From the NCBI GenBank assembly GCA_900762355.1, contig CAAFGE010000025.1:1-38383 (forward strand): a stretch of 38,383 bases of DNA. Direction: 5' to 3'. The first letter of the stretch is position 1, and each line of letters opens with the position of its first letter. The notes below the pieces were generated by a model that was given only the letters and a program-made list of their open reading frames with translations, had not been told where the DNA came from and made no database searches. Shown here in pieces: positions 31,067-38,383 of this stretch. The translations under genes and the position numbers were made by a program. The DNA is from an uncultured Collinsella sp. Its GTDB lineage: Bacteria > Actinomycetota > Coriobacteriia > Coriobacteriales > Coriobacteriaceae.

Positions 31067-31280
31067 CGCCTCATCCTCGCCATTTCTTTAAGAAGCCTTT
31101 ACGTTTCCGTGTAATTCCCGTCCATTATCGCGCAGGTCGCCACTACATTGCGCCACACCGCCACACGTGCGCGTTAATATGGCTGGTTGTTGTGCGCAGC
31201 CACCAATTGCAGCGCATATCTTGGTAACAATCGGGTAAACCCCCGCTTTCGTAGGTTTTAAGTTTGTGAGGAGTCTCAGC

Positions 31281-33581
31281 ATGTTCGCTGCCGCCATCTC
31301 GCTCGTCGGTCTTGCGGCGACCGTCTACCTTGTCTTGCGCGAGGCCAAGGCCATTCGCGCACAGTCGGGCACCGTCACCAAGGGCGCCTTCGCCTGGAGC
31401 GTCGCCTTTGGCCTGTTCCAGCTCTTTTTGACCGTCTGGGGCGCTATTGGCCTCGTCGCACAAAACGAGCCGCTCGCCTTTGTGATGCTCATCCTGACCA
31501 ACGCCATCCTCACCGGCTGCGCCTGGGCCAGCATCGCCCGCGATCGCATCGCCCCGCGCGTCTTTGCGTTCGCCAAGCCCGACGCCCCCGCCCCCACCGG
31601 CAAGCTCGCCCGCCTGCGCGGCGCCTTTGTGGGCAAACCACTCGTCGCCGCCGTCCTGTGCCTGCTGCTCGCCGGCGTTTTTGCGCTGCTGGGCATGGAG
31701 GTCTCATCCAACCACGACTTTACCTGGGTCTACCCCCTATGCATCCTGCTCGAGTGGGCCATCATCACCACGCTCATGGTCGGCCTGTTCTTCCTGTTCC
31801 AGCGCCACGGCGCAGCTCCCGCGGTCCTGGCCTTTGCCCTCTTTGTCCTGGGCATTGCCGAGTTCTTCGTCATCACGTTTAAATCCATGCCCATCCAGCC
31901 GGGCGACCTTTCGGCCATCTCCACCGCCGCTGCGGTCGCCGGCACCGGCTACACCTTCTCGATCTCGCTGTTCTGCGTGCTGTCCATGGGCTTTACCGCC
32001 ATCGCCATGCTGCTATGCGAGTACGCCGGCCTGGTGGCACCGCACCGTCAGAAGGGCGCCGCCAACGCCAAGCGCATGCTGCTCACCAACCTGCTCGTCG
32101 CCGTGCTGTGCCTGGGCGGCGTGACCGCGCACGTCACGCTTATCGACTACTACAACACCCTCGGCATCACCGTCTACACCTGGCGTCCGCTCGAGAGCTA
32201 CTGGCGCGAGGGATACCTGCCCGCTTTCATTAGCGCAGCGCAGTCCATCAAGCCGCCCAAACCCGCCGACTACTCCGTCGACGATGCCAAGGCCACGCTC
32301 AAAAAGTACACCAAGGCCTACGACAAGTCCGACGCGGCCAAGAGCGACGAGCGCGCCGCCGCCGAGGAGCAGTTCGATAGCGAGAAGCCCACGGTCATCG
32401 CCATCATGAACGAGACCTTCTCGGATCTGTCGATCTACCAGAACATGCGCGCCGGCTACGAAGGCCCGCAGTACTTTAAGAACCTGTCCAACTGCCTCAG
32501 CCGCGGCAAGCTCTACGTGAGCGCCTACGGCGGCGGCACCGCCAATACCGAGTTTGAGTTTATGACCGGCAACTCCATGGCCAACCTGGGCTCGGGCGTG
32601 TACCCCTACACCATCTACAACATGGAAACGACCGGGAATCTGGCAGAGCAGTTCAAGTCGCTCGGCTATTCCACCACCGCCATGCACCCCAACCACGCAA
32701 CCAACTGGAACCGCGAGAACGTCTACAAGGACTTTGGCTTTGACCAGTTCCTGTCCATCAACGACTTCCAGGGCGCCGATACCCTGCGCGGGATGGTGAC
32801 CGACCAGGCTACCTACGACAAGATTCTTGAGCTGCTCGACCAGAACGCCGATCCTCAGTTTATCTTCGACGTGACCATGCAGAACCACTCGGGCTACGAC
32901 ACGGGCCTGCTGCCGGTCGACAAGCAGATGCATCTGAATATCGACACGACCGACCTGGACGCCAAGACCGTCGAGGACGGCACGCTGTCCGATGTCGACG
33001 AGTATGTCTCGTGCATCGAGCAGTCCGACCAGGCACTGCGCTACTTCCTCAATGCTCTGAGCAAGCTCGACCGCAAGGTTGTCGTGGTGTTCTGGGGCGA
33101 TCACCAGCCGTTCTTCCCGTCCAAGTTCAACGATAAGTGGTTTACCGGCGAGGACGACGCCACCCACCAGGAGCGCTTGTGGCAGACCGACTACATCATT
33201 TGGGCTAACTACGACGTTGCCGGCTGCGACCAGACGAGTGAGGTCGACGACCTGTCCACCAACTACCTGTCCACCCAGCTGATGCAGCTGATCGGCGCAC
33301 CGCTGACCGACTACCAGAAAGCGCACATGACGCTGCGCGAGTCGCTACCCGCCATCAACTCCGTGGGCTACGAGGACGCCAGCCTGCGCTGGGCGCTCTC
33401 CTCCAACGTCACCGGTGACGACGCCGCTGCCGCAGCCGCCACCAAGGCACGCGAGGATTACGCCAAGATGCAGTATTACGAGATGTTCCGCGATGGCAAG
33501 AACGTCTATACGGAGCACTTCCAGACCGAGGCCAACGAGACCGACCCCAACCTGGCACCGGGTACGACCAAGATCAAGTAA
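31281..33581 (+). CDS. LTA synthase family protein (sulfatase-fold phosphotransferase)
   Basis: Membrane enzyme with an extracytoplasmic alkaline-phosphatase/sulfatase domain, predicted to transfer phosphoglycerol or a similar headgroup onto a lipid-anchored glycan. Residues 1-290 have about seven membrane helices. The catalytic domain (about 365-700) shows NETFSD with metal ligand Glu377, GGGTANTEFEF with nucleophile Thr420, and WGDHQPFF with Asp607-His608; these correspond to Glu255, Thr300, Asp475 and His476 of Staphylococcus LtaS. The ATG at 31281 has GAGGAG eight bases upstream; a GTG at 31266 is in frame but overlaps that site. The protein is 766 residues, longer than LtaS because of extra helices. 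The product may be a lipoteichoic-acid-like or phosphoglycerol-modified glycan. Confidence 0.92.
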   Translation: MFAAAISLVGLAATVYLVLREAKAIRAQSGTVTKGAFAWSVAFGLFQLFLTVWGAIGLVAQNEPLAFVMLILTNAILTGCAWASIARDRIAPRVFAFAKPDAPAPTGKLARLRGAFVGKPLVAAVLCLLLAGVFALLGMEVSSNHDFTWVYPLCILLEWAIITTLMVGLFFLFQRHGAAPAVLAFALFVLGIAEFFVITFKSMPIQPGDLSAISTAAAVAGTGYTFSISLFCVLSMGFTAIAMLLCEYAGLVAPHRQKGAANAKRMLLTNLLVAVLCLGGVTAHVTLIDYYNTLGITVYTWRPLESYWREGYLPAFISAAQSIKPPKPADYSVDDAKATLKKYTKAYDKSDAAKSDERAAAEEQFDSEKPTVIAIMNETFSDLSIYQNMRAGYEGPQYFKNLSNCLSRGKLYVSAYGGGTANTEFEFMTGNSMANLGSGVYPYTIYNMETTGNLAEQFKSLGYSTTAMHPNHATNWNRENVYKDFGFDQFLSINDFQGADTLRGMVTDQATYDKILELLDQNADPQFIFDVTMQNHSGYDTGLLPVDKQMHLNIDTTDLDAKTVEDGTLSDVDEYVSCIEQSDQALRYFLNALSKLDRKVVVVFWGDHQPFFPSKFNDKWFTGEDDATHQERLWQTDYIIWANYDVAGCDQTSEVDDLSTNYLSTQLMQLIGAPLTDYQKAHMTLRESLPAINSVGYEDASLRWALSSNVTGDDAAAAAATKAREDYAKMQYYEMFRDGKNVYTEHFQTEANETDPNLAPGTTKIK

Positions 33582-33608
33582 CGACTAGCTGCGAGTTCAT
33601 AACTGAAA

Positions 33609-33739
33609 CGTCTGTCCGGGCGGAGGCATATAAGGTTCCCTGCTCGGGCAGTCCTGCTCGCACGGAGAGCACATTAAGTGCTCTCCGGCTCGTGCGGAAC
33701 TCGCGATGAACCTTACATTCCGCGCCGCCCGGGCAGACG
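33609..33739. other. 131-base multi-segment hairpin 3' of the LTA-synthase-like gene
   Basis: CGTCTGTCCGGGCGG (33609-33623) pairs with CCGCCCGGGCAGACG (33725-33739) with one wobble. AAGGTTC (33632-33638) pairs with GAACCTT (33708-33714), and the centre is a perfect 9-bp stem GGAGAGCAC/GTGCTCTCC (33664-33686) flanked by CGCACG/CGTGCG-type pairing. It lies before the terminator and would form the 3' end of the transcript. Confidence 0.65.
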
Positions 33740-33835
33740 CCTTGTTGTTGGAGCGCGGCTTGTCATGGGGAGTATTCGGAGTGTCTCTGGTTGAATCGGG
33801 CTCTTGCCTTGAAGACTCTGATTTCTAATAAAGAG

Positions 33836-33873
33836 AAAACCCGGGTAGCCAGTTGTTTGGCTACCCGGGTTTT
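33836..33873. terminator. bidirectional intrinsic terminator
   Basis: AAAACCCGGGTAGCC (33836-33850) and GGCTACCCGGGTTTT (33859-33873) form a perfect 15-bp stem with an 8-base loop. The A-run on one side and the T-run on the other allow termination of both the rightward LTA-synthase-like gene and the leftward surface-protein gene. Confidence 0.92.
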
Positions 33874-33899
33874 ACTTTGTCGATATGTTCGACTGACTC

Positions 33900-36800
33900 C
33901 TAGTGGTTCTTGCGGCGCTTGATCAGCATGATGAGGGCTATTACTACGAGCGTTACACCCGCTGCCGCTGCGGTGGCAACTAGGGCGAATGTTTGGTCGC
34001 CGGTGTTTGCGAGGCTCTTGGCCGTGGTCGTAGTCTTGGTCTTTGTCTTGGCGTCGGTGCCGTTGTCTGACTTTGGCTTGTCCTGGCCAGACGGGGTCTC
34101 AGGCGTTGCCGGAGTCTCGGGGTCCTTTGGGCCTTCGGAGTCGGTGGGGCCGGCAGTGTTTACCAGCGTATGGTCCAAGAACTTCTTGGCGCCCGCGCTT
34201 GCCTGCGAGAACAGGCGGCGTGTGCGGATCGGAGCGGCGTTCACCGTTGTGGGCTTCGTCTCCTCGGCCGCGATGTTCACCAGTGTCACACCGGTATCGA
34301 GGCCGACGTCGTTGTAACCCACATGGCAGTAGTACTGCGCGCCGTCATCATCTGCGGTCAGGTCAATCCCAAGCGTCGAGGCCGTTCCGGCTTCGAGGTT
34401 GCCATCGGCACCCACACGCTTGAACTCGGTCTCACCACGGCCCTTGCGGTACCAGATGTATGTCGGCGCCAGCTCCGTTTCCCTACCGTCGGCACCGAGC
34501 TGCGTCACGTTGCCGATCGCCGAAAGCGTCAGGCGGCTTCCCGCTGCGCGCTCGATCGAGGAATCGTATTCGATACTCTCCCCCTCTTCATCATCCGCCG
34601 CAGGTCCGCTCACGGTCATCGTCATGCCATCGGGCATGGTCTTGACCGTGATGATTGCCGAGCGAATACCTGTTTCAGTCGTGGATCCATTCTTAACGGC
34701 GGCGATGGCGAATCGATACTCCGTATTGGGCTGCAGCCCATCCCACTTGAGCGAGGTCTGCGTGTTGTCGGCAATCTTCCAGCTATTGACGACCGCATCC
34801 GCCGCATTGCTCTGCAGCATGCCCACGCCGTAGCTAAAGCCACTCTTGTTTGCGAGCACATCGTCCCAGTTAAACGTAACGCTGGTCGAATCGACGGCGT
34901 TTGCCGTAAAGCCCGTCACGGCCGGCGCGTCGGGCATCTCGACGTCCTTAACGTCATAGCCCACGATCCAGAATTGATCGGTGTCCTTGGTGCCGAGCTT
35001 GTCGCCCGAGCTGGCCTCGAACTTGTCGACATCCACCGCGTTGACGCCCAGACGCCACACAAAGCCGTACTTATCCTGCGCGGCCTCGGGCAGGTTGTCG
35101 ACGGTGCCGCCGTATTCGGTCGATTCACTCGAGGAGTTACCCGTAGTAAAGCCGGCGTTGGCACCAAAGCACAGGCCGCCAAACAACTCGTGCTTTGCGA
35201 GCTTCGCGCCCATGACAACGCTGCCGTTCAGCGTAAAGCCGTACTCAAACTCCTGTTCCTCGCCCTCCTCGACTTCGATGGTCTGCTCAATGCTCGCTCC
35301 CGACTGCGCGACGGCGCCGTTAAACCCATCGTGCGTGTAGGCGCGCGTCACGCCAGGCTTGCCCAGGCCAAAGGAATCCCCAACGGGAGTCTCGCCGTTG
35401 AGCGTCGTTTGATAGGTTCCGGGTTCTCCCGACCGGTTGGTCAAAAAGTAGCTGAGCGGCGTCATGTTGTGCTGCTTGGCAATGCGGTCATAGGCCTCGA
35501 CATTAACGACCGAGGTCTGCGCGCCGAGCGACACGGGCGCCGCCATCACGCCCTTGCCACCAGTTTCCTCATTTTCGATCTCGTACTCGTAATAGACCAT
35601 CGGAATCGTGTAGAGCACGGCCTTGTCGCCTTCGCCGGCATGCGACTCATAACTTACGCTGGCGCTCACTGTGCGCTCGCTCCGGTAGTCATAGCATCCC
35701 TCGGCGGCAAAATCGACCGAAGCATTCATCGCGACCAGGGGCGGACCGGTCTGCACCTCGACGGCAACGCCCAACTCGGCGCCAATGGTATAGCCCTGGG
35801 ATGTCCCCGTGCCCTTTTCCTCTCCGTATGACGTGCCGCCCAACACCAGATAGCCGTATGCCTGCTCCAGATCCTCAACATAGGGCGCATCCTGCAGCAC
35901 GGCAAGCACGCGCGGGTTGGTATAGACCTTGTAGCGGTCCTTGTACGTGATCTTGACGCTGTCGTTGTCGACATCGGGCAGCGCGAGCGAGATAAATGTG
36001 CCGTAGGTAGTGCCGCGACGGTTGCTCTCGCTAATTACCTGCTCCTCGCCGCGGCGCACCTTTCCGTTCTCGTCGAGCGAAAAATGCGAGGCGGTCATCC
36101 AATAGTAGTCATCGTTCTTGCGCAGGTCCTCGTCGCGGTGCTTGCCCACCACGGCGATAAAGCTCTCGTTATAGCGGTCCGAACCCGAGACGCTGCCCGC
36201 CTTGACGTCGCTGATCCACACCTGCTCTATACCCTTGTGGTCATGCTTGTTGCTGCTGTTGTATTGCTGACCGCTCATGCTCATGGTTCCGACCATGGAC
36301 CCCAAGCCCTGAGCCCCGCTCTGTGCCGTGTTGCAGGCAAAGTCGCGGAACACATCGCCGCCCACGAGCACCTCGTCGACCGCCAGCTGCTCGGACAGGC
36401 CGTCAAGGTTGGCAGTGGCAAGGGCAATAGGCGCCAAGGTGCACGGATAGCGCTTATCCTGAGCGCTATCCTTCCATGCGCTGTTGGGCACATGCATCAG
36501 CCCATAGGAGGCGAGGAGCCCGTCTCTGTATTCCTTACAATCGGAAAGCTTGAACTCGCCAGACTCCGAGTCAAAATACGCGTAGCGGTACAGCGCGCCG
36601 TACAGCCCCTTGCTGCCGTCAGAAGCGCCGTAATCAAAAGCGCTGCGTTGCCAGTCATAGCCCGCAAGAATAAGGCCCGTGACGGTTTCACCCGTCTTCT
36701 TTCCTTCTTCATCGTAGGCGGCAAACGTGCCGAACGTCGCATTCGCAGCGACCATGGTCTTGCCGTTCGCGGAGAGGGAGATTGCGCCCGCGTCGCCCAG

Positions 36801-37997
36801 AGCATCGACATGGACGAGCGCACCCTTGGATGCATCCCACGAGAACAGCTCGCAATGCGTCGACTTATCAATATTCTTTTTGCCGTAGGGTGCCGAGACC
36901 ACGATGGCGAGGTCATCGTAAAAATCGCGATCGAGGTCGCCGGCCGCCAGCGAAACGACAGGAGCTGACTGAAGCTGCGTCCAGGAGTCGTTCCCGCCCT
37001 TGTTGTGCGTGGTGTAGTCCGCGGCGTTACCGGCATCGATCTTGACGACGCTTTGCTTCCAGTTGCCGCCCTCCAAGTCATACATGTCGACTACAGCCTT
37101 GCGCACGCCGTTCTCGTCGACATAGCAGCCCGCGTAGACAAAAAGCTCGTCGACGCCGTCGCCATCGACATCGCCCGCCTCGACATCAAAGACGGCGTCG
37201 TGCTCTTGCAGGTAACCGGCATCCAGGTACTTAAAACGGCCTTCGTACATCATATTAGTGTTGACCGTCACCGGCAGGTGTGTGTCGAGAGTGCGCGTAC
37301 GCCCGTTGCTAAACGAGTAGAGGACCAGCTCAACCTTTCCGGCGTATGACTTGCCGTCAATCGTCGTGGAGGAACTGTCGCCGTAGGCACGGAGCTCGGC
37401 AACGCGGCTCTTTTTGCCCGTACTGGCATCGCCGCAGAACTCAACGCTTGTGGCGTGAATGCCCGAGAAGCCGTTGTTGTCGTTGGCAAGTACCGTCGAG
37501 GACTCATTGTTGCTCAGATACGACCAGGTGCCGCCACCGTAGTCGCTATGCTTGTAGAGGTCGCTGTTCGTATCGAAATTGTTGACGTTTTGCCAGAACT
37601 TTGCGGCGCCCCACACACTTCCATAGCCATCGGTGAGTTTGCTGCTGCCGCCAATATCGCCGCGCTCGACGTTCTCGAGCTTGTCGCGCAGAGTGTAGCG
37701 ATTGCCATGGCTGCCGTTAGCTGCCATATAGACCTCGCTGCGCGTGGCAAACGTCGTGGGAGTGGTGGTGGAATAGGGGCCAACGGTATCGGCCGGAATG
37801 TCCTCGCTCGTGCCCAGACCCAGGGCTTGATAATCCTGCTCGGTCATATCGGTGATTGCGGGCGCGTCTGCCGCCTGGGCAACCTGGGGCGTGGCCGTGA
37901 AGCAGGCGACGCTCGTGGCGATCAACGCAGCAAGCGCCGCCGTCCCAACAAGCGGGATTTTCGACAGCCTACGGATACGGGGGTGTGGAACGTACAT
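33900..37997 (-). CDS. large cell-wall-anchored surface protein with LANTG sorting signal
   Basis: Predicted exported adhesin-like protein of 1365 residues. The N-terminus has a basic stretch (HPRIRRLSKIP), a hydrophobic core (VGTAALAALIATSVACF) and a likely cleavage after QVAQA. The first half has FG-GAP/integrin-like repeats with calcium-type loops: GDVDGDGVDELFV (about 265-277), GDLDRDFYDDLAIV (about 350) and PDVDNDSVKI (about 677). A middle region (about 740-1000) is rich in Ser, Thr and aromatic strands. A fibronectin-III-like domain (about 1040-1140) and an Ig-like domain with YIWYRKGRGE and AQYYCHVGY (about 1155-1265) follow. A Pro/Thr/Lys-rich wall-spanning stretch leads to LANTG (1329-1333), a membrane helix and the tail KRRKNH. 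The motif is L-A-x-T-G, not L-P-x-T-G, which points to a class E-type sortase. I chose the ATG at 37997 with GAGG upstream; the frame extends 12 codons further. Ligand is unknown. Confidence 0.88.
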   Translation of the reverse strand: MYVPHPRIRRLSKIPLVGTAALAALIATSVACFTATPQVAQAADAPAITDMTEQDYQALGLGTSEDIPADTVGPYSTTTPTTFATRSEVYMAANGSHGNRYTLRDKLENVERGDIGGSSKLTDGYGSVWGAAKFWQNVNNFDTNSDLYKHSDYGGGTWSYLSNNESSTVLANDNNGFSGIHATSVEFCGDASTGKKSRVAELRAYGDSSSTTIDGKSYAGKVELVLYSFSNGRTRTLDTHLPVTVNTNMMYEGRFKYLDAGYLQEHDAVFDVEAGDVDGDGVDELFVYAGCYVDENGVRKAVVDMYDLEGGNWKQSVVKIDAGNAADYTTHNKGGNDSWTQLQSAPVVSLAAGDLDRDFYDDLAIVVSAPYGKKNIDKSTHCELFSWDASKGALVHVDALGDAGAISLSANGKTMVAANATFGTFAAYDEEGKKTGETVTGLILAGYDWQRSAFDYGASDGSKGLYGALYRYAYFDSESGEFKLSDCKEYRDGLLASYGLMHVPNSAWKDSAQDKRYPCTLAPIALATANLDGLSEQLAVDEVLVGGDVFRDFACNTAQSGAQGLGSMVGTMSMSGQQYNSSNKHDHKGIEQVWISDVKAGSVSGSDRYNESFIAVVGKHRDEDLRKNDDYYWMTASHFSLDENGKVRRGEEQVISESNRRGTTYGTFISLALPDVDNDSVKITYKDRYKVYTNPRVLAVLQDAPYVEDLEQAYGYLVLGGTSYGEEKGTGTSQGYTIGAELGVAVEVQTGPPLVAMNASVDFAAEGCYDYRSERTVSASVSYESHAGEGDKAVLYTIPMVYYEYEIENEETGGKGVMAAPVSLGAQTSVVNVEAYDRIAKQHNMTPLSYFLTNRSGEPGTYQTTLNGETPVGDSFGLGKPGVTRAYTHDGFNGAVAQSGASIEQTIEVEEGEEQEFEYGFTLNGSVVMGAKLAKHELFGGLCFGANAGFTTGNSSSESTEYGGTVDNLPEAAQDKYGFVWRLGVNAVDVDKFEASSGDKLGTKDTDQFWIVGYDVKDVEMPDAPAVTGFTANAVDSTSVTFNWDDVLANKSGFSYGVGMLQSNAADAVVNSWKIADNTQTSLKWDGLQPNTEYRFAIAAVKNGSTTETGIRSAIITVKTMPDGMTMTVSGPAADDEEGESIEYDSSIERAAGSRLTLSAIGNVTQLGADGRETELAPTYIWYRKGRGETEFKRVGADGNLEAGTASTLGIDLTADDDGAQYYCHVGYNDVGLDTGVTLVNIAAEETKPTTVNAAPIRTRRLFSQASAGAKKFLDHTLVNTAGPTDSEGPKDPETPATPETPSGQDKPKSDNGTDAKTKTKTTTTAKSLANTGDQTFALVATAAAAGVTLVVIALIMLIKRRKNH

Positions 37998-38029
37998 GAG
38001 GGACCTCGCTTTACTCGAGTGGAGTGGAC

Positions 38030-38101
38030 TCATTTTTGCAAATGATACGTCCGATGCCCGATATCACGTGTCTCATTTTCGCCAACGGCGTGTCTCATTT
38101 T
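38030..38101. promoter_or_regulatory. three direct GTCTCATTTT-type repeats upstream of the surface-protein gene
   Basis: CGTGTCTCATTTT occurs at 38067-38079 and 38089-38101 (22-base step, about two helical turns), and a related GGACTCATTTTTG lies near 38028-38040. They occupy the 30-105 bases upstream of the leftward surface-protein start, the expected promoter region. A regulator-binding array is plausible; no regulator gene is adjacent. Confidence 0.45.
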
Positions 38102-38120
38102 TGAGAATCCGAGATGCCGC

Positions 38121-38244
38121 GGAAATCTTATCCCAGCTCAAAGGCCATTTCTGGGATGTATTTTCCCCTTAGACCCTCAACCGGAAACCGCATCCCACTT
38201 TGAGCGCAAATTCCGGGATGCATTTTCCGCTTGAGCCTCATTGG
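38121..38244. repeat. two tandem 62-bp units, each an imperfect hairpin
   Basis: Unit 1 begins GGAAATCTTATCCCA at 38121 and unit 2 begins GGAAACCGCATCCCA at 38183. They match at about two thirds of positions throughout, both ending TTTTCC(C/G)CTT(A/G)GA-like. Each unit carries its own inverted repeat (ATCCCA..TGGGAT in unit 1, GCATCCC..GGGATGC in unit 2). The word ATCCCACTTTGAGCGC in unit 2 resembles the inverted repeat at 4623-4686. Confidence 0.7.
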
Positions 38245-38270
38245 GGGTAGCGCGCAGAGATGTGGTGTAA

Positions 38271-38313
38271 GAGGCGGGGAATGCCCCGCCTCCGCCCTTT
38301 CTTGAAAGGGCGG
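38271..38313. other. two adjacent perfect hairpins near the right edge
   Basis: GAGGCGGGG (38271-38279) and CCCCGCCTC (38284-38292) form one stem; CCGCCCTTTC (38292-38301) and GAAAGGGCGG (38304-38313) form another, sharing the boundary base. The second can also pair with parts of the first, so alternative structures are possible. If transcribed rightward they lie in the leader of the gene that may begin at 38372. Confidence 0.5.
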
Positions 38314-38371
38314 GGACACCGCCTAGAATTCGTCGTTGGAGTAATGAAGGTGACGAATGGAAGGAAAGGCG

Positions 38372-38383
38372 ATGCCCCAAGAA
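38372..38383 (+). CDS. possible start of a rightward gene cut by the window edge
   Basis: An ATG at 38372 is preceded by GGAAGGAAAGG at a suitable distance and opens a frame M-P-Q-E that runs off the window. Only four codons are visible, so no product can be named. Confidence 0.35.

Larger units (their letters stand above)
33582..33899. other. 318-bp interval between the LTA-synthase-like and surface-protein genes
   Basis: No gene is seen. The stretch holds a 131-base hairpin (33609-33739) and a two-way terminator (33836-33873), both listed separately; the 96 bases between them show nothing I can support. Confidence 0.6.

Noticed and set aside
32013..33326. 437-codon minus-strand frame in the LTA-synthase-like gene
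   Set aside because: Shadow of a gene with a full catalytic motif set.
34170..35831. 553-codon plus-strand frame antisense to the surface protein
   Set aside because: The minus strand has signal peptide, domains and a sorting signal; the plus frame is a shadow.
38177..38380. 67-codon minus-strand ORF at the right edge
   Set aside because: Spans the stacked hairpins and a tandem repeat unit and has no ribosome binding site; probably a by-product of repeats.

Overview
The window looks like a chromosomal segment of a high-GC anaerobic actinobacterium of the class Coriobacteriia, most likely Collinsella or a close relative. The grounds are the strong G/C bias at third codon positions (which creates enormous meaningless antisense ORFs), the gene repertoire, and many intergenic palindromes of a style I associate with Collinsella. 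The assignment is by pattern recognition, not alignment. I see no rRNA, tRNA, CRISPR array, phage or transposase gene.

Layout. (1) 50-4068: an alpha-glucoside PTS locus like Bacillus glvA-glvR-glvC, with an EIICB permease, a GH4 6-phospho-alpha-glucosidase and a divergent RpiR-type regulator; a low-molecular-weight tyrosine phosphatase follows. (2) 4747-7433: an AAA/DUF4143 ATPase with spaced direct repeats upstream, a small Cys-rich TIGR04076-like protein and a pyridoxal/pyridoxamine kinase. (3) 7620-12219: a non-coding stretch with a MITE-like element, then a MarR regulator translationally coupled to a heterodimeric ABC exporter. (4) 12424-16850: a LysR regulator divergent from an SDR dehydrogenase - OFA-type MFS transporter - Gfo/Idh/MocA dehydrogenase operon, which looks like uptake and oxidation of a small carbon compound. 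(5) 17018-25228: a second MITE-like element, tex, a zinc-ribbon/DUF6273 membrane protein split by a frameshift at a C7 tract, a transaldolase-family enzyme, a HAD phosphatase and an RlmKL-type rRNA methyltransferase whose RlmL half has lost its catalytic motifs. (6) 25323-30038: a potassium operon reading kup - small membrane protein - short KdpD-like kinase - KdpE-like regulator. (7) 30197-37997: a nitroreductase, an LTA-synthase-like enzyme and a 1365-residue cell-wall protein with FG-GAP-like, Fn3-like and Ig-like regions and a LANTG sorting signal. (8) 38034-38383: tandem repeats, stacked hairpins and possibly the first codons of another gene.

How it fits together. Sugar import with phosphorylation feeds the GH4 hydrolase; the oxidoreductase operon and the transaldolase-family enzyme suggest further carbon use. 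The kup/kdpDE set links a constitutive-type potassium permease to a two-component system without any kdpFABC. The exporter, the LTA synthase and the sorted surface protein shape the envelope.

The most distinctive layer is non-coding: at least four families of palindromic or terminal-inverted-repeat elements lie between genes, two of them inside operons. Besides these, the best leads are the frameshifted zinc-ribbon gene, the degenerate RlmL half, and the potassium operon with its short sensor kinase and unknown small membrane protein.
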